NCBI GenBank assembly: GCA_002336035.1
Contig: DDED01000156.1
Location: 1 to 13,660 of the forward strand
Direction of reading: 5' to 3'
From: Cellvibrionales bacterium UBA1963
GTDB taxonomy: Bacteria > Pseudomonadota > Gammaproteobacteria > Pseudomonadales > UBA7434
Length of the DNA stretch: 13,660 nucleotides
The notes beneath the pieces are model-generated. The model had not been told where the DNA came from. It did no database searches and saw only the letters and a list, made by a program, of their open reading frames with translations. Every line of letters begins with the position of its first letter. Within the stretch, counting starts at the first letter, position 1. Positions 7,355-13,660 of the stretch are shown piece by piece. The position numbers were made by a program, and so were the translations under genes.

Positions 7355-8107
7355 TTAATGAGCCGTTAAGCCTCCATCAGCAATGAGCGTTATGCCGGTA
7401 ATGTTTCCGTCTGTGGCAAGGTAAAAGACGGGCTTCAATATTTCTTCAGTTTCAGCGATTCTTTTTAACAAGGTAGAATTACGCATACCCTCCTCAAACC
7501 CGGGTATAGCCGCAATACTTGAGTCAACTAAATCAGAGCGATAGGGGCCCGGTGCGATAGCATTAACACGTATATTATCCTCCGCCCATTCTTGGGCCAT
7601 CACTTTAGTCATGGATTCTAAACCCGACTTGGTTGCCGCATAAAAACCGTTAAAAGCTGGTGGCCTCATAGCCGCGACTGAAAGGATATTGATTATACTG
7701 CCACCACCACTCGCCGCCATCATAGGGGCAATTTGGGAAGCCAGATACCACGGGCCACGGAGATTAACCTGATACATTTTATCAAATTGCTCAGGAGTTA
7801 GATCAGTTAATGGGCCCAGCGCTATATTAGTGCCCGCATTATTAATCAGTAAATCGACCCGCCCACATCGTGTTTTAATTTGACTGACGAGTGCATCAAT
7901 ATCGTCGGTTTTCCCTATATTTGCCGCAATTCCAATTGCCTTTCCGCCCTGCTGGGTTATTTCGTCGGCTAACGCAGCGCAGCTGTCTTGTTTGCGGCTG
8001 GCAATAATGACTGTCGCACCTTGCTGAGCAAAACCTAAGGACATGGCTTTACCCAATCCACGGCTTCCACCTGTAATTAAGACGGTTTGGTCTTTGAAGT
8101 CTGGCAT
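7355..8107 (-). CDS. Short-chain dehydrogenase/reductase (FabG-like SDR)
   Basis: A classical NAD(P)-dependent SDR, 250 residues from the ATG at 8107. It shows the cofactor motif TGGSRGLG near the N-terminus (13-20), NNAG (89-92), and the catalytic Ser143, Tyr156 and Lys160 (YAATK). The end GITLIADGGLTAH is typical. An in-frame ATG at 8125 exists, but AAGGA seven bases ahead of 8107 and the MPDFKDQ opening favour the shorter form. An acidic or basic residue choice after beta-2 (ASRKQ) points to NADP(H), as Arg follows the strand. Substrate unknown: SDRs of this type reduce 3-oxoacyl chains or oxidise alcohols such as gluconate. It is 37 bp behind aroG and probably co-transcribed, but no shikimate role is evident. 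Confidence 0.88.
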   Translation of the reverse strand: MPDFKDQTVLITGGSRGLGKAMSLGFAQQGATVIIASRKQDSCAALADEITQQGGKAIGIAANIGKTDDIDALVSQIKTRCGRVDLLINNAGTNIALGPLTDLTPEQFDKMYQVNLRGPWYLASQIAPMMAASGGGSIINILSVAAMRPPAFNGFYAATKSGLESMTKVMAQEWAEDNIRVNAIAPGPYRSDLVDSSIAAIPGFEEGMRNSTLLKRIAETEEILKPVFYLATDGNITGITLIADGGLTAH

Positions 8108-8112
8108 GATCT

Positions 8113-8117
8113 TCCTT
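8113..8117 (-). promoter_or_regulatory. Ribosome binding site that sets the SDR start
   Basis: AAGGA on the minus strand, ending five bases before the ATG at 8107, inside the longer alternative reading frame. The alternative ATG at 8125 has no such sequence in front of it. Confidence 0.7.
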
Positions 8118-8144
8118 GTAGTCATTATTATCGTTGAAGAAACC

Positions 8145-9215
8145 CTATGATGGTTGACTTAAAATTCTGCGAGCTAAAACTGCCTCAGCTAGCTGTGAAA
8201 GTGACGCCTCCGTATCTTCCCAGCCGATACAAGCATCTGTGATGCTCTGGCCATACGTCAAAGGCTCACCAGCAACTACTTTCTGCTGACCTTCCACGAG
8301 GTGACTTTCAATCATAACGCCAAATAAGTCATTGCCGCCAGCCGCAATCTGTCCAGCGACATCACTGCAAACGTTCATTTGCCGCTTAAACTGCTTCGCA
8401 CTGTTCGCATGACTAAAGTCAACCATTACTTTACTGACGACGCCCGCAGAAGACAGTTTTTCTGCTGCATCTGCCACACATTCAGCAGAGTAATTTGTCT
8501 GACCAGAACCACCTCGTAAAATAATATGACAGTCTTTATTGCCTTTCGTGGCAATGATGGCTGAGTGACCAAATTTGGTGACTGACAAAAAGTGATGTGG
8601 ATTATTTGCTGAACCAATGCCATCAATTGCAATTTGAATACCGCCATTGGTTCCGTTCTTAAAGCCAACCGGACACGATAAACCCGACGAGAGTTCGCGA
8701 TGAACTTGCGACTCAGTGGTTCTCGCGCCTATTGCGCCCCAACTCATAAAGTCTGCCACATACTGCGGTGATATCACGTCCAAAAACTCACCCGCTGTTG
8801 GCAAACCTAAATCATTTATTTGGCTCAATAGATGGCGAGCAATTCTCAGGCCATCATTAATTTTATAACTACCGTCAATATCTGGGTCGTTAACTAAACC
8901 TTTCCAGCCAACCGTAGTTCGTGGCTTTTCAAAATAGACGCGCATTACAATCTCTAACTCGCCAGCATACTGCTCACGTAATACCTTTAATCGTTGCGCA
9001 TAATCCATCGCGGCATTCACATCATGAATTGAGCAAGGGCCTACAATAACCAGCATGCGATCATCTTTATCGTACAACATGTTATGAATCGCATTACGGC
9101 ATGAAAAAACAGTCTCGGAAGCAATATCACTTAAGGGAAAACGCTCCATTAGTGCCACTGGCGGTAAAAGCTCCATGGTTTTATCTATTCGTACATCATC
9201 TGTTTGCTGAGTCAC
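8145..9215 (-). CDS. aroG: 3-deoxy-7-phosphoheptulonate (DAHP) synthase, AroG type
   Basis: First enzyme of the shikimate pathway: condenses phosphoenolpyruvate with erythrose 4-phosphate to DAHP. At 356 residues it matches class I-alpha enzymes and is clearly nearer E. coli AroG than AroF (LLPPVALMERFP, AGEFLD, VTKFGHSAI, DFSHANS). Metal ligands Cys61, His269, Glu303 and Asp327 are present, as are substrate residues Arg92, Lys97, Arg165, Lys186 and Arg234. Residues lining the phenylalanine pocket of AroG are mostly kept (Asp6, Asp7, Gln151, Leu175, Leu179, Ser180, Phe209), so feedback inhibition by phenylalanine is likely. The start is GTG; N-terminal alignment with AroG and an AAAGG about ten bases upstream support it. 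It begins 15 bp after the small 44-codon ORF, suggesting read-through from upstream genes. Confidence 0.95.
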   Translation of the reverse strand: MTQQTDDVRIDKTMELLPPVALMERFPLSDIASETVFSCRNAIHNMLYDKDDRMLVIVGPCSIHDVNAAMDYAQRLKVLREQYAGELEIVMRVYFEKPRTTVGWKGLVNDPDIDGSYKINDGLRIARHLLSQINDLGLPTAGEFLDVISPQYVADFMSWGAIGARTTESQVHRELSSGLSCPVGFKNGTNGGIQIAIDGIGSANNPHHFLSVTKFGHSAIIATKGNKDCHIILRGGSGQTNYSAECVADAAEKLSSAGVVSKVMVDFSHANSAKQFKRQMNVCSDVAGQIAAGGNDLFGVMIESHLVEGQQKVVAGEPLTYGQSITDACIGWEDTEASLSQLAEAVLARRILSQPS

Positions 9216-9230
9216 TGCCTTAACACCTTT

Positions 9231-9365
9231 TTATCGAAAGTAATAGTATCTGTGTATTTGATTATAGTCATATACCGCGAAGAATAAAGCGCCAAGCGCA
9301 AGTGTGAAGCGAGTCCACCCAATGTAAAGTAAACCAAGCACGCCCTCGACATTGCCATCAGCCAT
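9231..9365 (-). CDS. Small membrane protein candidate, 44 residues, overlapping the DUF2333 stop
   Basis: A short open frame beginning ATG-GCT-GAT at 9365, overlapping the last eight bases of the DUF2333 gene (ATGGCTGA) and ending TAA 15 bp before aroG. The peptide has an acidic start (MADGNVEG), one hydrophobic stretch (LGLLYIGWTRFTLALGALFF, 10-29) interrupted by a single Arg19, and an aromatic and basic tail (YDYNQIHRYYYFR). This reads as one membrane segment with a cytoplasm-type positive end. It fills the gap between DUF2333 and aroG, and the overlap favours translational coupling; a GAGAG lies about 12 bases before the start. No family is recognised. Evidence is the frame, the amphiphilic pattern and position only, so it may be chance. 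Confidence 0.5.
   Translation of the reverse strand: MADGNVEGVLGLLYIGWTRFTLALGALFFAVYDYNQIHRYYYFR
9261..9266 (-). promoter_or_regulatory. Possible -10 box ahead of aroG
   Basis: A consensus TATAAT on the minus strand, about 45 bases before the aroG GTG, but with no convincing -35 at 16-18 bp. It lies inside the small ORF, so it may be a weak internal promoter or simply Tyr/Asn codons of that ORF. Confidence 0.3.
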
Positions 9366-10401
9366 TTTCTAACAACTCTCTCAAGTCAATAATACCGGCA
9401 TTAGCGCGAGAAATATAAGATGCCATAACCAGCGAATGATTAGCAAACAAGCCAAAACCACTGCCATTTAAAACCATTGGGCTAAATATGGTTTGTTGCG
9501 TCGCTTCCAGCTCGCGAATAATTTGCTGCAGGCTTACGCGGGCATTTTTCTTTTCAAGCACGTCAGAGAAATCCTGCTCAATCGCTGTTAAAAAATATAT
9601 TAACGCCCAAGTCGTGCCTCTTGATTCATAAACAACATTATCAATTTGATGCCAAGGAGTTTTTATTTCTTGTTCAACTTGCATCTCGGTCGAACGTTGC
9701 GCCGCAGCATCGCCCGCTAAATCAACATTCAAACGCCGCTGGCCAACACTGGCGCTGAGTCTTTGCGAAAGACTGCCTAGGCGCGTTTCTACGGTTGCTA
9801 ACCAGATCGTGAGGTTATCCGCTCTAGAATAAAACTGCGCGCTATTTTGATCAGCATGAGACAACCGTTTTAGGTACGATTTTACGTATTGAATGCCGTC
9901 ACGATACTCATCTTCTGAGCGCGGCAAAATCCAGCTTTGATTATCAAAATTAAATCTGGGTTCAGCGATGGCCAAGTCAATATCTTCTGTTGACTGAGAT
10001 TGTGAGCGGCTAAAACTTTCTCTCATTGCACGAGCCAAATCTCGAAGCTGAACCAAAACGCCAAACTCCCAACTGGGTATGTTATCTAGGACGGCGCCAG
10101 GCAAAGTTATATCATTCGATAGAAAACCTCCCGGCTTGTGCAACATGGTTTCGGCAACATGAATCAAACTAATGGTGGTTGCAGTGCCGATGACCACCGG
10201 CTGGTCTGAACTAGCAACATACTGCTCAAGTCTTTCATTAAGATCAACCAGGGGGGGTTCTCTCGACCAAGAAAAGGCCAACACCACGCTAAGCAATAAA
10301 TACGCCGACAAGATGCCCGCCAGCAAACGCAGAAGGATGCCGCCTTGCCACCATTCAATAAGATCTTCGTATTGTATTTTTAATTGCTCTAAAACATTCA
10401 T
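9358..10401 (-). CDS. DUF2333 family inner-membrane protein
   Basis: A 347-residue protein of the uncharacterised DUF2333 family found in gammaproteobacteria. A single transmembrane segment lies at about 22-44 (ILLRLLAGILSAYLLLSVVL) after a short cytoplasmic tail, leaving a large domain that is probably periplasmic. Recognisable family blocks are GGFLSNDITLPG (91-102), DNIPSWEFGVLVQLRD (106-121), FSRSQSQS (130-137), FNFDNQSWILPRSEDEYR (150-167) and AQFYSRADNL (188-197). No catalytic motif is seen and the function is unknown. It starts 27 bp after the PCu(A)C gene on the same strand, with little ribosome-site signal, so it likely depends on that gene's transcript; its stop overlaps the next small ORF. 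Family assignment is from remembered conserved blocks. Confidence 0.85.
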   Translation of the reverse strand: MNVLEQLKIQYEDLIEWWQGGILLRLLAGILSAYLLLSVVLAFSWSREPPLVDLNERLEQYVASSDQPVVIGTATTISLIHVAETMLHKPGGFLSNDITLPGAVLDNIPSWEFGVLVQLRDLARAMRESFSRSQSQSTEDIDLAIAEPRFNFDNQSWILPRSEDEYRDGIQYVKSYLKRLSHADQNSAQFYSRADNLTIWLATVETRLGSLSQRLSASVGQRRLNVDLAGDAAAQRSTEMQVEQEIKTPWHQIDNVVYESRGTTWALIYFLTAIEQDFSDVLEKKNARVSLQQIIRELEATQQTIFSPMVLNGSGFGLFANHSLVMASYISRANAGIIDLRELLENG

Positions 10402-10428
10402 TACAAACCGCTATAAAATTGGGTTAAA

Positions 10429-10908
10429 TCACTGCAAACTGCGCGCCTGCGCTTGAAAAGGAATACGCTCTCCCGAGGCCAGCGTCATGGTGAAATTGAC
10501 CATGTCCCCTAAAACCACATCACTCGCAAGATCGAACACCATCAAATGATAACCCATTGGCTGAAACAACGTGGTTTGAAGGCCTACTAATAATAACGCT
10601 TCTATTTTGCGCATTTTCATCATTCCATCGACATGAAGGTGCTCATGCAATTCAACTCTGGCCGCTTTTGACGTCTCAAAAGCGATAATTGATACCGCCA
10701 ATTGATCGCGATTGCTTATCTTGATGTAGGCGGCAGTGGTCGATTGCCCTGGTGGGGGTAAATTTAAATACGCATCAGTGATCTCAATGCTCGGCCCGCC
10801 CGCTTGCTGCTGCCCGTCAGTCCCCGACTGAGACGGCAACCAGAGAGTCACACCCGCCGCTGTAATCACTAACGCGAAGACAAAACCCAACCCATACTTT
10901 ACTGGCAT
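10429..10908 (-). CDS. Periplasmic PCu(A)C-type copper chaperone
   Basis: A 159-residue member of the PCu(A)C (formerly DUF461) family, which binds Cu(I) outside the inner membrane and helps load the CuA site of cytochrome c oxidase. The copper motif H(M)-x10-M-x21-H-x-M is complete: His88, Met99, His121 and Met123. Residues 5-25 are hydrophobic (YGLGFVFALVITAAGVTLWL), acting as a signal anchor or uncleaved signal peptide, followed by a Gln/Gly-rich linker (28-40) and a cupredoxin-like beta domain. GGGAG eight bases before the ATG supports the start. It leads the minus-strand run with DUF2333 and diverges from the DsbD-alpha gene, another periplasmic redox protein. Sco-family genes, often nearby, are not in this window. 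Confidence 0.9.
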   Translation of the reverse strand: MPVKYGLGFVFALVITAAGVTLWLPSQSGTDGQQQAGGPSIEITDAYLNLPPPGQSTTAAYIKISNRDQLAVSIIAFETSKAARVELHEHLHVDGMMKMRKIEALLLVGLQTTLFQPMGYHLMVFDLASDVVLGDMVNFTMTLASGERIPFQAQARSLQ

Positions 10909-11101
10909 TTAAATACTCCCTTTTACTTAACCTGCGCTAAAACAATAGTTTATATACTATAATGCTTCCTCGCTAGTCCAGTCCGCTGCTTCGTCACTAG
11001 AGAGGGAATTATTGACACTTAACAGGGTCAAAAAGCCAACAGTAATTGACATTATCTTCTAAACTGTTAAGCAATGAATTTTTATAATAAGGTCATTCAT
11101 A
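10909..11101. promoter_or_regulatory. Divergent intergenic region between PCu(A)C and DsbD-alpha genes
   Basis: The largest gap in the window (193 bp). It holds a plus-strand TATAAT at 10958-10963 within an AT-rich patch that also reads TATAGT on the minus strand, two copies of TTGACA (11012-11017 and 11046-11051), and CTTAACAG (11018-11025) with its exact inverted copy CTGTTAAG (11064-11071). No pair of boxes has proper 16-18 bp spacing, so promoter positions are not settled. The ribosome site AAGG before 11102 is usable. Confidence 0.35.
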
Positions 11102-11674
11102 ATGCATGGTTCAAGATCCCTGAGCGACTCATTACAAAAAGTTTTTTTATTGGTCGGTCTCTGCCTCCAGATCTCGCCTGCTTTTGCCGAGCAGACCAGC
11201 GTTCTGAGTGATCGTGCCACTGCGGTTTCAATGGGGAGTTCCTTAAATCAGACAGCACACACATTCATGGCGGCCAATGAGGCATTTAAGTTTGATGTGC
11301 TGGCCAATGGCACGCAGCTTGACCTAATCTGGATTATTGCACCTAACTATTATCTCTACCGTCATGCCTTTGAGTTAAGCTACCAAAATGGAGACCATAA
11401 GTCAGGAGCCTCTGAAAGACCATTAACCGATCAAATGTCAATAAATAACGGCTTAAAAACTCATGATGACTACTTTGGCCCCGTTGAGGTCTATTACCAT
11501 CAAGCCACAGCAAGCATTGAAAGAAGCGTATTAGTTGAAATTAACGCCAAATCGAATCCCGCCAAGAACGGCTACTTATTAATTAAGTATCAGGGCTGTG
11601 CCGACGCTGGATTGTGTTATCCCGTGCAAACTCATCAAATTCCTCTCGAAAAGGTTCTTTTGTATCCACTTTAA
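11102..11674 (+). CDS. Stand-alone DsbD N-terminal (alpha) domain protein
   Basis: In full-length DsbD the periplasmic alpha domain passes electrons from the membrane domain to DsbC, DsbG and CcmG. This 190-residue protein has a signal peptide (cleavage likely after AFA, residue 29), an immunoglobulin-like body with PNYYLYRHAF (81-90), and the redox pair Cys166/Cys172 in GCADAGLC, spaced as in DsbD-alpha (C-x5-C). It ends about 18 residues later: the eight-helix membrane domain and the thioredoxin domain of normal DsbD (about 560-600 residues) are absent, and no remnant is visible in the 158 bp before aroQ. In Pseudomonas a full dsbD sits at this exact place before aroQ-accB-accC. It is either a shortened DsbD that needs a separate CcdA-type transporter or a repurposed domain. 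Confidence 0.85.
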   Translation: MHGSRSLSDSLQKVFLLVGLCLQISPAFAEQTSVLSDRATAVSMGSSLNQTAHTFMAANEAFKFDVLANGTQLDLIWIIAPNYYLYRHAFELSYQNGDHKSGASERPLTDQMSINNGLKTHDDYFGPVEVYYHQATASIERSVLVEINAKSNPAKNGYLLIKYQGCADAGLCYPVQTHQIPLEKVLLYPL

Positions 11675-11832
11675 TGGCATTAATTCGGAAAAAAATGGTT
11701 AATTGTTGCTAAAATCTTTTAAATAAAAATTTAATGTTTGCATTTCTATCAACAAATCCCTAGGATGCGGAATCTTACAGTCATTTGAATTTTATCGTCT
11801 AGTAACTTGTTTTTTGGAGATTTTTAACGAAG

Positions 11833-12270
11833 ATGGCGACAATATTATTACTGCATGGGCCTAACTTAAACTTATTAGGTTCACGCGAACCTGACCAATA
11901 CGGAACTGATACCTTAGCAGCAATTAACCAACGGCTCGAATCTATTGCCTCGCAACAGGGTTTTGTCCTAAATAGCTTTCAGAGTAACTCCGAATCCGAT
12001 TTGATCGAGAAACTGCATCTTGCTCGCGACAACACCGATTTTGTGATTATTAACCCCGCTGCTCTAACTCACACCAGTATTGCACTTCGAGATGCGCTCC
12101 TTGGTATCGCAGTGCCCTTTATTGAAGTGCATTTATCCAATATTTACTCCCGTGAAGATTTCAGACACACCTCTTACTTATCGGATATCGCGGTTGGCGT
12201 TATTTCAGGCCTAGGCGCATACAGCTATGAGCTTGGGCTAGCAGCAGCTATTGAGCAACTCAAAAACTGA
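11833..12270 (+). CDS. aroQ: Type II 3-dehydroquinate dehydratase
   Basis: Third step of the shikimate pathway: reversible dehydration of 3-dehydroquinate to 3-dehydroshikimate in the cytoplasm, as a dodecamer. The 145-residue length is standard. Motifs: HGPNLNLLGSREPDQYG (8-24) with Asn11, Arg18 and the catalytic Tyr23; NPAALTHTS (74-82); and EVHLSNIYSREDFRH (98-112) with catalytic His100 and Arg111. A GGAG about 13 bases before the ATG is the likely ribosome site. It stands 158 bp after the DsbD-alpha gene, in AT-rich DNA that may hold its own promoter, and 61 bp before accB, the conserved aroQ-accB-accC order of gammaproteobacteria. Confidence 0.97.
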   Translation: MATILLLHGPNLNLLGSREPDQYGTDTLAAINQRLESIASQQGFVLNSFQSNSESDLIEKLHLARDNTDFVIINPAALTHTSIALRDALLGIAVPFIEVHLSNIYSREDFRHTSYLSDIAVGVISGLGAYSYELGLAAAIEQLKN

Positions 12271-12331
12271 AACTACTCCACGTTTCGAGGCACCTTATTA
12301 AAGTACGGCAAGCAAACCAAGAGAGCAACGT

Positions 12332-12793
12332 ATGGACATTAGAAAGGTAAAGAAATTAATCGAGCTATTGGAAGAATCCAATGTACAGGAAATTGAGATT
12401 AAAGAGGGGGAAGAATCAGTACGGATTAGCCGCGGCACTGTGCACTCCGCCCCTCAGTTTGTAGCATCAAGCCCTGTTGCTGCGCCAGTCCCCGTTGCAA
12501 CGAGCCAAGCACCTGTGGCACCAAATACAGAAGAAATCACAGCACCAGCTGCAATGGATGGCCACGCGATTTGCTCTCCCATGGTTGGCACTTTTTATCA
12601 ATCACCGTCACCTGAAGCATCCGCCTTTATCACCATTGGCCAGTCCATAAATAAGGGTGATGTCGTGTGCATAGTTGAAGCTATGAAAATGATGAATCAA
12701 ATTGAAGCTGACAAGGCGGGTACCATCGGTGCCATTTTGATCGAAGACGGTGAAGCCGTTGAGTTCGATCAACCTATTGTTACTATTATTTAA
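12332..12793 (+). CDS. accB: Biotin carboxyl carrier protein of acetyl-CoA carboxylase
   Basis: Carries the biotin that is carboxylated by AccC and then passed to acetyl-CoA by AccA/AccD, the first committed step of fatty acid synthesis. The 153 residues are a conserved N-terminal helix block (MDIRKVKKLIELLEES, 1-16), a Pro/Ala/Val-rich flexible linker (about 39-75) and the biotinyl domain (about 78-153). The biotin acceptor is Lys119 in EAMKM. The protruding thumb found in bacterial AccB (SPSPEASAF, 91-99) is present, which separates it from generic biotinyl domains. An AGAGAG lies just before the ATG. It lies 20 bp before accC and is surely co-transcribed with it. Confidence 0.97.
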   Translation: MDIRKVKKLIELLEESNVQEIEIKEGEESVRISRGTVHSAPQFVASSPVAAPVPVATSQAPVAPNTEEITAPAAMDGHAICSPMVGTFYQSPSPEASAFITIGQSINKGDVVCIVEAMKMMNQIEADKAGTIGAILIEDGEAVEFDQPIVTII

Positions 12794-12813
12794 TCGCTGC
12801 TAGGAAACGCAAT

Positions 12814-13660
12814 ATGCTGGATAAAGTGCTTATCGCCAACCGTGGTGAAATTGCCCTGAGAATACTTCGCGCCTGTAAAGAGCTTGGTATTAAGACTGTG
12901 GCTGTTCACTCCAAAATCGATGCCGAGCTGAAACATGTAAAGCTAGCAGATCAGGCTGTCTGTATTGGACCCAACCCATCACCACAAAGCTACCTCAATG
13001 TTCCAGCTATTATTAGCGCTATGGAAATTACGGGAGCACAAGCTGTTCACCCAGGCTACGGTTTTTTGGCTGAAAATGAAGATTTTGCAGAGCAGGTCGA
13101 AAACAGTGGCTTCACCTTTATTGGCCCAAAAGCGGAAACTATTCGCACCATGGGTGACAAGGTTGCTGCCATTAAGGCTATGAAGGTTGCCGGTGTTCCA
13201 ACAGTGCCTGGCTCCGATGGCCCCTTATCAGAAGACCCTGATGAACTGCGCGCAACCGCTCAGCGAATCGGCTATCCGGTTATTGTTAAGGCAGCAGCTG
13301 GCGGCGGTGGCCGCGGCATGCGTGTAGTTGAGAATGAAGAAAGCTTGGTAAACTCCGTTGCTATTACTAAAACCGAGGCTGCTGCAGCCTTTGGTGATGG
13401 TACTGTGTACATGGAAAAGTTCCTACAGAATCCACGACATGTCGAGGTTCAGATTCTTTCCGACGGTCAAGGTAATGCTATTCATCTCGGGGATCGAGAC
13501 TGTTCACTGCAACGTCGCCATCAAAAAGTTATCGAAGAAGCGCCTGCGCCAGGCATCCCTGAAGATGCTAGACAGGCAGTATTTGCGAGCTGCGTTGAGG
13601 CCTGTGTTCAAATGAACTACCGCGGTGCGGGTCCCTTTGAATTCCTGTATGAAGACGGAC
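12814..13660 (+). CDS. accC: Biotin carboxylase subunit of acetyl-CoA carboxylase (3' end missing)
   Basis: ATP-grasp enzyme that carboxylates the biotin on AccB using bicarbonate and ATP. The frame is open from the ATG at 12814 to the right edge, giving 282 of about 450 residues with no frameshift. The ribosome site AGGA is eight bases upstream. Features: N-terminal KVLIANRGEIALRILRAC (4-21), HPGYGFLAEN (79-88), ATP-binding Lys116 and Lys159, the glycine-rich lid AAGGGGRGMRVV (161-172), and the DRDCSLQRRHQKV stretch near 228-240. Numbering matches E. coli AccC through these sites. The catalytic Glu/Asn/Arg residues of the C-terminal half fall outside the window. Nothing odd is visible. Confidence 0.97.
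   Translation, partial: MLDKVLIANRGEIALRILRACKELGIKTVAVHSKIDAELKHVKLADQAVCIGPNPSPQSYLNVPAIISAMEITGAQAVHPGYGFLAENEDFAEQVENSGFTFIGPKAETIRTMGDKVAAIKAMKVAGVPTVPGSDGPLSEDPDELRATAQRIGYPVIVKAAAGGGGRGMRVVENEESLVNSVAITKTEAAAAFGDGTVYMEKFLQNPRHVEVQILSDGQGNAIHLGDRDCSLQRRHQKVIEEAPAPGIPEDARQAVFASCVEACVQMNYRGAGPFEFLYEDG

Noticed and set aside
5181..8019. The 9-mer CTGTCGCAC occurring near 5181, 5702 and 8011
   Set aside because: Irregular spacing, two copies inside coding sequence in different contexts, no surrounding similarity; judged coincidence.
9322..9337. TGTAAAGTAAACC resembling half of a TyrR box near aroG
   Set aside because: The TyrR pattern needs TGTAAA, six bases, then TTTACA; the second half is absent and the site lies inside the small ORF.
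11046..11088. TTGACA (11046) and TATAAT (11083) as a promoter for the DsbD-alpha gene
   Set aside because: The spacing is 31 bp, and a start from that -10 would fall inside the ribosome binding site.
11675..11832. Possible hidden remnant of the DsbD membrane domain before aroQ
   Set aside because: The 158 bp are AT-rich with stops in all plus frames and show no hydrophobic Pro/Cys helix pattern.
12965..13615. Two open frames (72 and 85 codons) inside the right-hand end
   Set aside because: They are out-of-frame shadows of accC, whose own frame runs unbroken to the window edge with residue-level agreement to biotin carboxylase.

Overview
The window looks like chromosomal DNA of a free-living, probably marine, gammaproteobacterium. 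It has moderate GC. The aroQ-accB-accC block has a dsbD-type gene directly in front of it, as in Pseudomonas-like genomes. The DAHP synthase is of the E. coli AroG type, and DUF2333 and PCu(A)C proteins are present. The taxon is an inference from gene content. Coding density is high: the largest gap without a gene is 193 bp, and I saw no tRNA, rRNA, CRISPR array, insertion sequence or phage gene.

Layout. (1) 1-990, plus: PfkB-family (adenosine kinase-like) gene whose start lies left of the window. (2) 1013-1756, minus: glutathione S-transferase-like protein. (3) 1829-5106: a divergent acyl-CoA dehydrogenase locus. A FadE29-like subunit (minus) faces a TetR regulator plus a FadE28-like subunit (plus) across a perfect 15-bp inverted repeat that contains mirror-image promoters. 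The two dehydrogenases have complementary defects, which is the signature of the alpha2beta2 enzymes acting on CoA esters of steroid side chains. (4) 5206-7236, minus: a two-gene cassette, a QueC-like PP-loop ATPase with a cysteine cluster and a SAM methyltransferase, of unknown product. (5) 7355-10908, minus: a tight run PCu(A)C copper chaperone > DUF2333 membrane protein > unlisted 44-codon membrane ORF (overlapping the DUF2333 stop) > aroG > SDR oxidoreductase. (6) 11102-13660, plus: a stand-alone DsbD N-terminal domain protein, then aroQ, accB and accC (cut by the right edge).

How the genes fit together. AroG and AroQ both serve the shikimate pathway, and AccB and AccC start fatty acid synthesis. 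The acyl-CoA dehydrogenase pair with its TetR gene is a self-contained catabolic module. The divergent PCu(A)C and DsbD-alpha genes are both periplasmic and fit copper-site assembly or thiol reduction of respiratory proteins. The best candidates for new biology are the PP-loop ATPase/methyltransferase cassette, the DsbD gene reduced to its alpha domain at the usual dsbD position, the symmetric bidirectional promoter/operator, and the 44-residue membrane peptide.
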